Shown: piece by piece, positions 47,499 to 55,732 of the stretch
Layout: each line of letters opens with the position of its first letter
How positions within the stretch are numbered: position 1 is the stretch's first letter
Assembly (NCBI GenBank): GCA_965220245.1
Contig: CBDCPI010000008.1
Location: 310,001-374,000 of the forward strand
Reading direction: 5' to 3'
DNA length: 64,000 bases
From: CBDCPI01 sp965220245
GTDB taxonomy: Bacteria; Chloroflexota; Dehalococcoidia; Lucifugimonadales; UBA3495
Translations under genes and position numbers: made by a program
The notes under the pieces: model-generated
Told to the model about the DNA's origin: nothing
What the model saw: the letters and a program-made list of their open reading frames with translations, nothing else
Database searches by the model: none

Positions 47499-47987
47499 CT
47501 ACTCGCTTCGCAACTGACCCCAGCTTCCCCAAGGTCCTTCTCCGGCCACCTCGCGGAACTCGACGGCTGCCCCGGGACTGACCTCAAACCAGGCCTCAAC
47601 CGCCGCCGGAGTTTGTGGCTGGCCGTCGGCTTGGGGACGCCGCACCATCCTTACCCCCAGATTAGCCAGCATTTTGTCCACCTGTTTGATGGACTCGGCG
47701 ACTGCCTCCGATGAGCCGTTGTCCGCAGATAACCGCATACGAAGTTCCAGCAGGTCGTTGGTAGTTTCAAGGGCCATTTCGACGCCGGAGAGGTTCAGCC
47801 CCAGGTCGTCGACGAAGTGTTTGATTAAACGCAGCCGAGCTACGTCTTCGTCGGAGTAGGTGCGCAGCGTCCCCATACGCAAGGGCTCGACGAACCCCGC
47901 CCGCTCGTACTTCCTCAATGTTTGGGGATGCATGTCCAAGGTCTCGGCTACCACGCTGATCAAATACATCCCCCGTGTTTGACGCAT
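47499..47987 (-). CDS. hspR: HspR-like MerR-family repressor
   Basis: 162 residues. The MerR winged helix at 6-75 (GMYLISVVAETLDMHPQTLRKYERAGFVEP...GTLRTYSDEDVARL) has the HMHPQTLR-like recognition helix of HspR heat-shock repressors. A coiled-coil dimerisation helix follows, then a loose C-terminal tail. HspR normally controls dnaK/clpB, but neither is near. Here the gene is divergent from the 63-residue gene at 48143, and a palindromic operator lies between them. The name rests on motif similarity. Confidence 0.75.
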   Translation of the reverse strand: MRQTRGMYLISVVAETLDMHPQTLRKYERAGFVEPLRMGTLRTYSDEDVARLRLIKHFVDDLGLNLSGVEMALETTNDLLELRMRLSADNGSSEAVAESIKQVDKMLANLGVRMVRRPQADGQPQTPAAVEAWFEVSPGAAVEFREVAGEGPWGSWGQLRSE

Positions 47988-48083
47988 TCCACTACTCTCG
48001 GCTCTGGGATACCCCTCTTATAAACCGCCAGGCACCTGGATGTCAATCCCATGTATAGCCGATGACCTCAGTGCATTAGGATA

Positions 48084-48112
48084 TTGACACGTTTCGTATC
48101 AACTGATACACT
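48084..48112 (+). promoter_or_regulatory. Promoter with palindromic operator for the 63-residue gene
   Basis: TTGACA (48084-48089), 17 bp, then TACACT (48107-48112): a near-consensus sigma-70-type promoter. The palindrome GTATCAACTGATAC (48096-48109) covers the spacer and the -10 box. A repressor bound there, most simply the divergent MerR-family protein, would block transcription. Confidence 0.75.
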
Positions 48113-48142
48113 CGCCCCGTAAAGCTTTAAGGAGGTGTCGCC

Positions 48143-48334
48143 GTGGCGTCGATAGAGATTCTTAACCGGGACCCACAGGCCGAAGCCACTCTCGAAGGAG
48201 TGAATGAGAAAGTCGTCCGCGAGATGGAACGCATCGTGGAAGAGGTGGAACAGGGCCAGAGGACTGACCAGCCTGAGAAGGCCCAGTGGGGTTACCGCAT
48301 TCCCTTTGCCGGTGTCCGTTACTACTCCTTCTAG
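48143..48334 (+). CDS. 63-residue protein under tight promoter control, unknown
   Basis: MASIEILNRDPQAEATLEGV begins an acidic helical first half (VVREMERIVEEVEQGQ). A short aromatic tail (QWGYRIPFAGVRYYSF) ends it. A strong AAGGAGG site lies 9 bp before the GTG start, and an operator-bearing promoter lies upstream. The helical leader plus short aromatic-rich end resembles small precursor peptides, but no modifying enzymes are adjacent. The family was not recognised. Confidence 0.65.
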   Translation: MASIEILNRDPQAEATLEGVNEKVVREMERIVEEVEQGQRTDQPEKAQWGYRIPFAGVRYYSF

Positions 48335-48397
48335 GTCCGCCGGGCGCCGGGCGGTAAGAAACGTGGCCGTACCGGCTGCAATTGGAGGAGATTCATA

Positions 48398-48463
48398 GTG
48401 CAGCGTTGCAAGGGTTCCAACGCTTACGACAAATGCAAGATACCATGGCCCGATAGACCCTAG
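48398..48463 (+). CDS. 21-residue Cys-containing peptide frame
   Basis: GTG-initiated short frame (MQRCKGSNAYDKCKIPWPDR then P and stop), preceded by GGAGGAG at 7-bp spacing. It lies between the 63-residue gene and a strong terminator, so it is in the same transcript. Two Cys and the good ribosome site make it worth listing; it may still be chance. Confidence 0.35.
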   Translation: MQRCKGSNAYDKCKIPWPDRP

Positions 48464-48507
48464 CTTAGGGGCCTATGCCGGGGCTCAACCCGATCCCAGA
48501 CAGCATA

Positions 48508-48555
48508 AGACCTCTCTCGGCGGGCTAGCGCCGAGAGAGGTCTCACTTTTCTCAC
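48508..48555 (+). terminator. Strong rho-independent terminator
   Basis: A perfect 15-bp stem AGACCTCTCTCGGCG/CGCCGAGAGAGGTCT with a 6-nt loop is followed by CACTTTTCTC. It ends the transcript of the small-peptide genes. Confidence 0.85.
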
Positions 48556-48628
48556 CCGCTTGACCCGGAGTGAGCAACGTTCAAAGGGGCTGGCTAATAA
48601 GCCTTAACCCCCTTGGTCCGGGGGTACT

Positions 48629-49099
48629 CTAGGTCCCGTAGCGGGCCGCCGCATTGGGGTCATTGTACTCCACGTTCTTGGTAGACCAAAAAGCAGCGGC
48701 GATGTCGTCGCAGGCGGCCACCAGGTTTTGGGCGTTGTCCATGTTGACCGTCTGCTTGCACTGCCCCGCCAGCTTGAGGGCGGCGTTGAATTTGGCGGCG
48801 ATTTCGTTGGCGTCGGTGTTGGGCCAAGCGTAATCTGCCCAGAGAATCCGCAATTCTTCCTTACACTTTTCTGCATGTTCTTCTTTGACCTGCACGTAGC
48901 GGGAGAAGGTGTTGACGAACGTTTGCCGAGTGGCGGCATCGGCGCCGGGCTGAGGCGCCTCTAGGTTCTGCATCCGCAGCACCATCTTCTGCACCGTCTG
49001 CGCCGCGATCTTGGCGACTAGGGGGTCGTAAATCCCGCAAGGGATGTCGCAATGGGCCTCGGCCTTTCGCGCAATTAGCAAACCCAGTGGGTTAAACAT
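48629..49099 (-). CDS. sodN: Nickel superoxide dismutase
   Basis: 156 residues from the ATG at 49099 after GGAGAGG. It dismutates superoxide. The nickel hook HCDIPCGIYDP follows a propeptide of 15 residues (MFNPLGLLIARKAEA). In NiSOD the propeptide is removed so that the His becomes the N-terminal nickel ligand together with the two Cys. The four-helix-bundle remainder (VQKMVLRMQNLE, YVQVKEEHAEKCKEEL, LVAACDDIAAAFW) is typical. The maturation protease SodX is usually adjacent but is not seen here. Confidence 0.93.
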   Translation of the reverse strand: MFNPLGLLIARKAEAHCDIPCGIYDPLVAKIAAQTVQKMVLRMQNLEAPQPGADAATRQTFVNTFSRYVQVKEEHAEKCKEELRILWADYAWPNTDANEIAAKFNAALKLAGQCKQTVNMDNAQNLVAACDDIAAAFWSTKNVEYNDPNAAARYGT

Positions 49100-49419
49100 T
49101 CGCCCTCTCCTTTCTAGCTGAGTTTTCAAGCTGAATCTTCAGGTTGAGTTTTGAAACCGGCATCAGCGTACAAGAAATAGGAGGGCTAATCAAGTCCCAT
49201 CATCCTAAGGCTGTGGAATCCTGTACCTAGACTTCGGAGGCCTTAGTAGCGTGCCGCCTCACTCCAAAAGTCCGCCTTGTAACCAATAACTGCCCCCGCA
49301 TATAATGGCCTCGACGTTCAATCCGGCCCCGGCTAAGCCAGCGGCCAATCTGCTGCCTACCTCCGCTTCCCCGTCTCAATCCAGTTATTCGATTGTCTAT
49401 ATGAACCAGGAGGGCCATC
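49100..49419. promoter_or_regulatory. Divergent intergenic region between sodN and ilvD
   Basis: This 320-bp stretch contains the short repeated phrase TTGAGTTTT/CTGAGTTTTC near 49127-49160, the sodN ribosome-binding site on the minus strand and AGGAGGG before the ilvD start. I do not see a T-box or a leucine/isoleucine attenuator peptide. Confidence 0.4.
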
Positions 49420-51111
49420 GTGACCACCGCCGCCAATAAAACCCTCAAGATGAAGCACCGGAGCCGGGATATAACCGAAGGGCCGGAACGGGCGCCGGCT
49501 CGCTCCTATTTGCGGGCCATGGGCCTCACCCAAGAGGACATAGACAAGCCATTTTTGGCTATTGCCAACTTGGCCAGCGATGTTACTCCCTGCAACGTGC
49601 ATTTGGACCGGTTTGCCCAAGCCGCCAAGGAAGGCATCCGGCAGGCCGACGGCACCCCCTTCGAGTTCGGCACCATTACGGTGAGCGACGGCATCTCCAT
49701 GGGTACTGAGGGGATGAAAGCCTCGTTGGTCAGCCGAGAGGTAATCGCCGACTCGATTGAGGTGGTGGCCTTTGGCGAGCGAATGGACGGCCTGATTACC
49801 ATCGCCGGCTGCGACAAGAACATGCCCGGCTGCATGATGGCCATCACTCGTTTGAACCTGCCAGCCATCTTTGTTTACGGTGGCACCATCATGCCCGGCC
49901 AGCTTAACGGGCGAGATGTAAACGTGCAGGACGTCTTTGAGGCCGTGGGAGCCTACGCCAAGGGCGACATTACCTTGGACCAACTCCGGGACTTGGAGTG
50001 CCAAGCCTGCCCGGGGGAAGGCTCGTGCGCCGGTCTCTTTACCGCCAATAGCATGTCCACCGCCATCGAAGCGATGGGAATGTCGTTGCCGGGCGACGCC
50101 TCCATTCCCGCGGTGGACCCCCGTAAGGTGGAGGTTGCCCGCCGCGCCGGACAAACCCTCTTGCGCCTCCTCGAAGAAGACGTGCGCCCCAGGGATATTC
50201 TAACCAAGCAGGCCTTTGAGAACGCCATTGCGGTGTCGGTAGCCATGGGCGGCTCCACCAACGTGGTGCTCCACCTGATGGCCATCGCCAAGGAAGCGGA
50301 AGTCAGCCTCAGCTTGGACGATTTCGACCGCATCAGCCGCAACACCCCCTACATTGCCGACATGAAGCCCGCCGGCCGCTACGTAATGGCCGACTTGGAC
50401 CGTTACGGAGGTGTTGCCCTAGTGATGAAGCGCTTGCTGGAAGCCGGGCTTCTCCACGGTGATGCGATGACGGTCACCGGCAAGACTCTCAGAGAAAACG
50501 TGGAAGCTACCGAGACCGTTGACGATCAGCCGGTGGTATACCGGCCCGATGCGCCGAGAAACCCCACCGGGGGCCTGGGCATCATCTACGGCAATCTCGC
50601 GCCGGACGGAGCGGTCATCAAAGTGGCGGGCCACCAAGAGAAGGTCTACCAAGGACCGGCGCGAGTTTTCGACCAGGAACAAGCGGCTTTCCAGGCAGTC
50701 CAACAACGGCAGATTAAACCCGGAGACATCGTTATTATCCGCTACGAAGGCCCCAAGGGCGGTCCCGGCATGAGGGAGATGCTGGCGGTTACCAGCGCCA
50801 TCATGGGCCAAGGACTGGGCGACGATGTAGCCTTGGTAACCGACGGGCGTTTTTCCGGCGCCTCCCACGGTCCGATGCTGGGGCACGTTACCCCCGAAGC
50901 CGCGGTGGGCGGCCCCATCGCTCTGCTCCAAGAGGGTGACATCGTTACCCTGGATATTCCGGGGCGCCGCATTGACGCCAAGCTCACCGAAGAGGAAATC
51001 TCCGACCGGCGCGCCAGATGGCAGCCCCTGCCACCCAACTACACCACCGGAGTCTTGGCCAAGTACGCCAAACTGGTGTCGTCGGCCTCTGAAGGAGCGG
51101 TAACTGGGTAA
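49420..51111 (+). CDS. ilvD: Dihydroxy-acid dehydratase
   Basis: 563 residues, GTG start after AGGAGGGCC. It dehydrates dihydroxy acids in valine, leucine and isoleucine synthesis. Iron-sulfur cluster ligands are visible as Cys in DVTPCNVH, AGCDKNMPGCMMA (near 131) and CQACPGEGSCAGLFTANSM (near 193). The C-terminal GRFSGASHGPMLGHVTPEA is typical. It stands alone, without other branched-chain genes nearby. Confidence 0.96.
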   Translation: MTTAANKTLKMKHRSRDITEGPERAPARSYLRAMGLTQEDIDKPFLAIANLASDVTPCNVHLDRFAQAAKEGIRQADGTPFEFGTITVSDGISMGTEGMKASLVSREVIADSIEVVAFGERMDGLITIAGCDKNMPGCMMAITRLNLPAIFVYGGTIMPGQLNGRDVNVQDVFEAVGAYAKGDITLDQLRDLECQACPGEGSCAGLFTANSMSTAIEAMGMSLPGDASIPAVDPRKVEVARRAGQTLLRLLEEDVRPRDILTKQAFENAIAVSVAMGGSTNVVLHLMAIAKEAEVSLSLDDFDRISRNTPYIADMKPAGRYVMADLDRYGGVALVMKRLLEAGLLHGDAMTVTGKTLRENVEATETVDDQPVVYRPDAPRNPTGGLGIIYGNLAPDGAVIKVAGHQEKVYQGPARVFDQEQAAFQAVQQRQIKPGDIVIIRYEGPKGGPGMREMLAVTSAIMGQGLGDDVALVTDGRFSGASHGPMLGHVTPEAAVGGPIALLQEGDIVTLDIPGRRIDAKLTEEEISDRRARWQPLPPNYTTGVLAKYAKLVSSASEGAVTG

Positions 51112-51141
51112 GGAGGCAGCCTGCCCAAAGGAGATTAGACA

Positions 51142-52209
51142 ATGACGACTGAAGCGGACGAAATAGTCGAACGGATCGAGTCGGAGGAAGAAGACCTCGA
51201 ATCCGGTACTCCCGTTTACCGAATCCGGTCGTACCCCTCCGATCCGGATTTGGAGACACTCCACTCAAGATGGAAGCGCGGCGAGATTATCATCCCCGAG
51301 TTCCAACGCGGCTTTGTTTGGAAGCCTACTCAAGCCAGCAGGCTGATTGAGTCGTTCCTGATGGGCCTGCCGGTTCCCGGTATCTTTGTGTTCGTCCAGG
51401 GCACTGACCAAGGAGCAGGCAGCCAGAAGCAGTTGGTTATTGACGGCCAACAGCGGTTGCGCAGTGTGTTCGGGTATTTCGACGGCAAGCTGCCTAACGG
51501 GAGGGCCTTCTCGCTAACAGGGGTCGACGACCGATGGGAAGACAAAAAGTTTACGGACCTTGATCCTTCGGAGCAGAGCGGTTTACGTTATTCAGTGCTT
51601 CGGGTTATCAATATCGAGCAATGGGAACCCCAGAACGACAGCTCTAGCATTTACCAAATATTCGAAAGACTGAACACCGGGGGGACTGTGCTCACACCCC
51701 AGGAAATACGGAACAGTTCCTACCACGGCCCATTCAACGACATGCTAATGGAAACGAACAATAGTCCTGTGTGGCGAGACATATTCGGTACGCTGCAACC
51801 CGACGCTCGGATGCGGGACATCGAGATGCTAGTGCGATTCCTGGCCTTGTACGAACGTTCTGATTCTTATGCCAAGCCCATGAAGAAATTCCTTAGCAAT
51901 TACATGGGAGCGCATCAGCGGGAATCAACCCCCAATGAATACCAGCGTGTCTTCCTTGATTCTGCGCATCGTGTAGTCGCTTCCTTGGGCAAACGGCCGT
52001 TCCATGTCCGGCGAGGCATCAATGTCGCAGTATATGACGCCACGATGGTAGCATTCGCGAAATCCGGTTCAACGCCGCCGGATATTTCAGAGCGATACAA
52101 AACCCTCTTGGCCGATGCCCATTTCATCAAGGCGACAACGGCGGGTACGACTGATGTCGACACGGTCAGGGAGCGGTTGGAATTGGCCCGCGAGATTCTT
52201 TTCAGATAA
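51142..52209 (+). CDS. DUF262-family protein
   Basis: 355 residues. The N-terminal half is the DUF262 (ParB-like NTPase/nuclease) fold: IIPEFQRGFVWKPTQASRLIESFLMGLPVPGIF, KQLVIDGQQRLRSVFGYF (catalytic DGQQR near residue 100), and FERLNTGGTVLTPQEIRNSSY. The domain is shared with GmrS of the type IV restriction enzyme GmrSD, but no GmrD (DUF1524 HNH) part is present. The stop overlaps the next start (TAATG), coupling it to a HEPN protein. It is probably a two-gene defence or toxin module. Confidence 0.85.
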   Translation: MTTEADEIVERIESEEEDLESGTPVYRIRSYPSDPDLETLHSRWKRGEIIIPEFQRGFVWKPTQASRLIESFLMGLPVPGIFVFVQGTDQGAGSQKQLVIDGQQRLRSVFGYFDGKLPNGRAFSLTGVDDRWEDKKFTDLDPSEQSGLRYSVLRVINIEQWEPQNDSSSIYQIFERLNTGGTVLTPQEIRNSSYHGPFNDMLMETNNSPVWRDIFGTLQPDARMRDIEMLVRFLALYERSDSYAKPMKKFLSNYMGAHQRESTPNEYQRVFLDSAHRVVASLGKRPFHVRRGINVAVYDATMVAFAKSGSTPPDISERYKTLLADAHFIKATTAGTTDVDTVRERLELAREILFR

Positions 52210-52700
52210 TGTTCCAAGACGCTTATGTGTCGGGGAGATGTTCCGAAATCGAGCGCAGGCTTCAATACGCTACCGACAAATCAAGCACTGACCCCGAGTT
52301 AGGTGCCCATCTGGCAGGTTATATCAGTGTACTAATCTCCGGAGTCATCGAGGATTGCATAGAGTATCTGGTAGTCAAGCGGGCAAGGACAGTAAACGAT
52401 TCTCAGCTGGAGGAGTTCGTGCGGTCTTCGATAGCTCAGCAATTCAGAAATCCTAAGTCGGAAGATATAGCGAATGTTCTTGGAAGATTCAGCCAAAGCT
52501 ACCGAGGGCTGTACCAACGTTCCGTCAGCCGAGAAGCACAGGAAGCACTGGGCAGTATCGTCGGGAATCGAATGTCTCTGGCCCACCACGGTGCGCCACA
52601 ATCGAGCTTTACCGTCAATGATGTGCGGAGGTATTTCGCGCTTATAGTTCAGATACTGGAAATTGTAGAGGACATACTGCTGCCCGGCAACCCCAACTAA
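52209..52700 (+). CDS. HEPN-domain protein paired with DUF262
   Basis: 163 residues, helical. The middle block LAGYISVLISGVIEDCIEYLVVKRA and the late IVGNRMSLAHHGAP (R-x4-H near residue 121) match RiboL-PSP/MAE_28990-type HEPN RNases, whose RX4-6H motif is the active site. Start and stop overlap the neighbouring frames (TAATG). Together with the DUF262 protein it could act as an RNase effector; this is inferred from family and context. Confidence 0.75.
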   Translation: MFQDAYVSGRCSEIERRLQYATDKSSTDPELGAHLAGYISVLISGVIEDCIEYLVVKRARTVNDSQLEEFVRSSIAQQFRNPKSEDIANVLGRFSQSYRGLYQRSVSREAQEALGSIVGNRMSLAHHGAPQSSFTVNDVRRYFALIVQILEIVEDILLPGNPN

Positions 52701-52912
52701 TGAGATTACTCCCCAAGGTCAGGAATAACCGTCGACCTAAGCTTTTACCCCATCAGCAAAACCGAACAGGACGCCACTCGATGATGGACTACAGAGCCGG
52801 AGCAATAATCTGGGATCAAGAGAGCCGCAGAAAGGTCAGCATCGCCTCCGAACGCCCGGTGACGCGGCAAGCACAGGAATGGCCTCATCAACTCGTGGGC
52901 GAGAGCGAATAG
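52700..52912 (+). CDS. Uncertain 70-residue frame after the HEPN gene
   Basis: It starts at a TAATG overlap like the one between the two preceding genes and ends 14 bp before tldD. The sequence is basic, without recognisable motifs (MRLLPKVRNNRRPKLLPHQQ...). The overlap is the only support; it may be spacer. Confidence 0.22.
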   Translation: MRLLPKVRNNRRPKLLPHQQNRTGRHSMMDYRAGAIIWDQESRRKVSIASERPVTRQAQEWPHQLVGESE

Positions 52913-52925
52913 AAGTAGGTCTGCT

Positions 52926-54494
52926 ATGACACCACCCATCACCGTAGAAATACTGGACCGGATGCGGCCCAATTTGGCCTTCCTTATTCAAGAGCGGGCC
53001 AAGACGCTTCCCGGAATGCAATACTGCGATCTCCGCATCTCGGTACGGGAAGAAAAGGGAGCGGTGGCGGAGAACGGCAACGAAAAAGCCAGCGGCGAAG
53101 ACCGGGTCTTCGACTTTGGCGTCCGCGCCATTGCTGGCGCCCGGGTAAGCGCCGCCGGTTACTTTGGCAGCATTCTGGGCTCGGCCGACGCGGCGCGAAT
53201 CGAAGAGGTTATCTGGCAAGGAATCCGGGAGGCTCACCAGCGGGCCCGGTCCAGCGCCCGCCATAAGAGCGCCTCCCGGCGCCGCTTCGGAGCCTTGGGT
53301 AACAGCATCACCGGGAACGAACTGGCGCCGGTGCCCGCTGCTCAAGACTCTCTATCCGCCGTCTACACCACCGACCCTAGGGAAGTGTCCTTGGCCGACG
53401 CGATGAAGATGGCGGTGGACGGTTGTAACGCACTGCGCGGCCAGAGCAACAACATTGTTTACTCCGCAACCTCGGCAAGCACCTTTCTGCTGCGCGAGCT
53501 CTTCATCAGCTCCGACGGCGCCGACATTGACCAGAGCTTCGCCCAGACCGAAGGGTTCGCCATCGCCATTTGCGGCGGCGACTATAGCAATTTTGAACTG
53601 TATGACTTCACCGGCCATCAGCGGGGATGGGAGGTCTTGAGCGAAGGCTATCAGAACGGCCCCATCGTTCTACCCGGCTTTATAGACTTTTGTAAAAAGC
53701 TGGGGGCCGACGCCGTCGAGGTGGCCGCTTCACCGCCTTTGAAACCGCCCGACGGGGATGTGACCATAGTCACCGACCCTCACTTCAACACCTTGCTGGT
53801 CCATGAAGTCGTGGGGCACCCGGCGGAGCTCGACCGGGCGTTGAAATACGAGACCGCCTACGCCGGCCGGTCTTGGTTCTTGAAAAACCTCCAAGAGAAC
53901 CAACTTGGACAGCAAATCGCCTCGCCGCTGGTCAGCGCATTCTCCGACCCCTTGATGGAAGGCTTCGGTTCATTCAAGTATGACCATGACGGCACTCCGG
54001 CCCGCCGGGCCTACATCATCCGCGATGGGGTGTTGGAAGAGTTTCTTAACAACCGGCAGACTGCGGCAACAATGGGGGTGGAACCCAACGGCTCGGCCCG
54101 AGCCACCGAGTCCCACTTGGTGCCATTAATCCGCATGACCAACACCGTCTTTGCGCCCGGGGAGCAGGACCCGGATGCGATAATCTCCGAAGTGGACTCG
54201 GGCTACTACATCGCCGGGCACCGGACACCCTCCATAGCCGAGTCCCGGGAAAACTTTCGGATAACGGCAGTCAAAGTGTACGAGATACGCAACGGTCAAT
54301 TGGGCCAGCTTTACCGGGACGGCGGCATAACCGGCGAGTCGCGCGACTATTTCATGTCCATCGACGCCGTGGGCAACGACTTGCGGGTGAATCCCATACC
54401 GAACTGTGGCAAGGGGCAGCCGATGCAAGCCAAGCGCATGAGCAACGGCGGCCCCACCATGCGCGGGCAAGCCCGCCTTACCGGGCCGGGATGA
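52926..54494 (+). CDS. tldD: Metalloprotease TldD
   Basis: 522 residues. Catalytic subunit of the TldD/TldE protease, which trims small proteins and peptides such as microcin B17 precursor in E. coli. The zinc motif LLVHEVVGHPAELDRAL is near residue 293, and further conserved blocks are DGVLEEFLNNRQTAATMG and GSARATESHLVPLIRMTNT. It is separated from its partner pmbA (tldE) only by three small HEPN-like genes, all in one direction. Confidence 0.92.
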   Translation: MTPPITVEILDRMRPNLAFLIQERAKTLPGMQYCDLRISVREEKGAVAENGNEKASGEDRVFDFGVRAIAGARVSAAGYFGSILGSADAARIEEVIWQGIREAHQRARSSARHKSASRRRFGALGNSITGNELAPVPAAQDSLSAVYTTDPREVSLADAMKMAVDGCNALRGQSNNIVYSATSASTFLLRELFISSDGADIDQSFAQTEGFAIAICGGDYSNFELYDFTGHQRGWEVLSEGYQNGPIVLPGFIDFCKKLGADAVEVAASPPLKPPDGDVTIVTDPHFNTLLVHEVVGHPAELDRALKYETAYAGRSWFLKNLQENQLGQQIASPLVSAFSDPLMEGFGSFKYDHDGTPARRAYIIRDGVLEEFLNNRQTAATMGVEPNGSARATESHLVPLIRMTNTVFAPGEQDPDAIISEVDSGYYIAGHRTPSIAESRENFRITAVKVYEIRNGQLGQLYRDGGITGESRDYFMSIDAVGNDLRVNPIPNCGKGQPMQAKRMSNGGPTMRGQARLTGPG

Positions 54495-54513
54495 GGCAGT
54501 TGAGGGTGTTTTG

Positions 54514-54876
54514 ATGAACATTGGACAACGAGACGCCTACGCCAACGCTAGCCGGGAGTTTCTCGGCAAGGCCCGGCAGGAACTGGCCCAGGGCGACCTG
54601 CCCCAAGCCTCCGAGAAGGGGTGGGGAGCCGTGGCCCAAATGCTCAAGGCCGTGGCCGAGCAAAGCGGCTGGCCCCATAACGGCCACCGGTTGCTTTACA
54701 AGGTAGTCGACAACTTGGTGACGAACTCTGGGGACACCCAGATTTCAAGTCTGTTCCAGGTCGCGGGAAACCTTCATATCAACTTCTATGAGAATATCCA
54801 ATCTGCGGAAATGATCGAGTTGGCCCTCCGGGACGTGCAACTCTTGCTGGAGAAGCTGGAGCCTTTGTTGGAATAA
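54514..54876 (+). CDS. PaREP1/HEPN-like small protein, copy 1
   Basis: 120 residues: YANASREFLGKARQELAQGD, LPQASEKGWGAVAQMLKAVAEQSGWPHNGHRLLYKVVDNLV, then a second helical pair. This is the PaREP1/PaREP8-type helical fold (HEPN-related), with the conserved QASEKGWGA and H-N-x-H. It is one of three tandem paralogues. No RX4-6H catalytic motif is evident, so an RNase role is not supported. Confidence 0.75.
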   Translation: MNIGQRDAYANASREFLGKARQELAQGDLPQASEKGWGAVAQMLKAVAEQSGWPHNGHRLLYKVVDNLVTNSGDTQISSLFQVAGNLHINFYENIQSAEMIELALRDVQLLLEKLEPLLE

Positions 54877-54936
54877 AGTTAAAGGGGTTTGAGCCTTTTT
54901 ACCGGGTCTTGAGCGGCTTCATCAGCAGGTGAACAA

Positions 54937-55293
54937 ATGAATAACCGTAATGATTATACCGGCGCCAGCCGTGAGTTCTTAAGGAAAGCCTTTGACGAGT
55001 TGGCCCAAGGGGACGTGGTCCAGGCATCTGAGAAGGGCTGGGGAGCGGCCGCGCAGATGGTCAAGGCCGTGGCCGAGCAAAGGGGTTGGCCGCATAACGG
55101 TCACGCCTTGCTTTATGAGGCTGTTCGTGCACTGGTGCAGGAAACCGGCGACTCCCAATTGGCTAACCTCTTCCACGTCGCCGGAAATCTACATGTCAAC
55201 TTCTACGAAAACTGGATACCGGCTGATCTAGTTGAATTGGGGTTGCAAGACGTGCAAGTATTGCTGGACAAACTGGAGCCTTTGTTGGGATAA
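54937..55293 (+). CDS. PaREP1/HEPN-like small protein, copy 2
   Basis: 118 residues, closely similar to copies 1 and 3 along its whole length (REFLRKAFDELAQGDVVQASEKGWGAAAQMVKAVAEQRGWPHNGHALL). Its ATG lies in CAGGTGAACAAATGAATAAC. The spacer before it (GATAAAGTTAAA-like, then GTCTTGAGCGGCTTC) recurs before copy 3, so gene and spacer were duplicated as one unit. Confidence 0.75.
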   Translation: MNNRNDYTGASREFLRKAFDELAQGDVVQASEKGWGAAAQMVKAVAEQRGWPHNGHALLYEAVRALVQETGDSQLANLFHVAGNLHVNFYENWIPADLVELGLQDVQVLLDKLEPLLG

Positions 55294-55344
55294 AGTTAAA
55301 AGGGTTCGCGCCATTTTAAGGAGCTTGAGCGGCTTCTGCGGCAG

Positions 55345-55731
55345 GTGAACAAAATCAACAACAACCGTGATGATTATACCGTCGCCGGCAGGGTTCTCTT
55401 GGGCCAGGCCTTTGACGAGTTGGCCCAGAGGGACCTTCGCCAAGCTTCGGAAAAGGGGTGGGGCGCCGCGGCCCAGATGGTCAAAGCCGTGGCGGAGCAA
55501 CGAGGATGGGAACACAATAGGCACGCTTTGCTCTTCGAAGTGGTGCGGCGAATCGCAGGAGAAACCGGTAACAACCAATTGAATACCCTCTTTCATTTTG
55601 CGAATAGTCTGCATACCAATTTCTACGAGAACTGGCTGCCTGAGGAGATGGTGCGGTCCGGCTTGGACAATTTGTCAGAGTTGGTCGACACGCTTGAGTT
55701 CCTCCTGAACTTACCCGAGGACACTGATTGA
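55345..55731 (+). CDS. PaREP1/HEPN-like small protein, copy 3 with altered start
   Basis: 128 residues (GQAFDELAQRDLRQASEKGWGAAAQMVKAVAEQRGWEHNRHALL). At the position of the copy 2 ATG it reads ATC (AAAATCAAC), so the likely start is the GTG at 55345. In copy 2 that GTG is part of the presumed ribosome-binding segment. Translation may therefore be weak. It ends 1 bp before the start of pmbA, with possible coupling. Confidence 0.7.
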   Translation: MNKINNNRDDYTVAGRVLLGQAFDELAQRDLRQASEKGWGAAAQMVKAVAEQRGWEHNRHALLFEVVRRIAGETGNNQLNTLFHFANSLHTNFYENWLPEEMVRSGLDNLSELVDTLEFLLNLPEDTD

Positions 55732-55732
55732 G

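Noticed and set aside
49100..49419. Possible T-box or attenuator before ilvD
   Set aside because: No specifier loop, T-box consensus, Leu/Ile/Val-rich leader peptide or terminator was visible.
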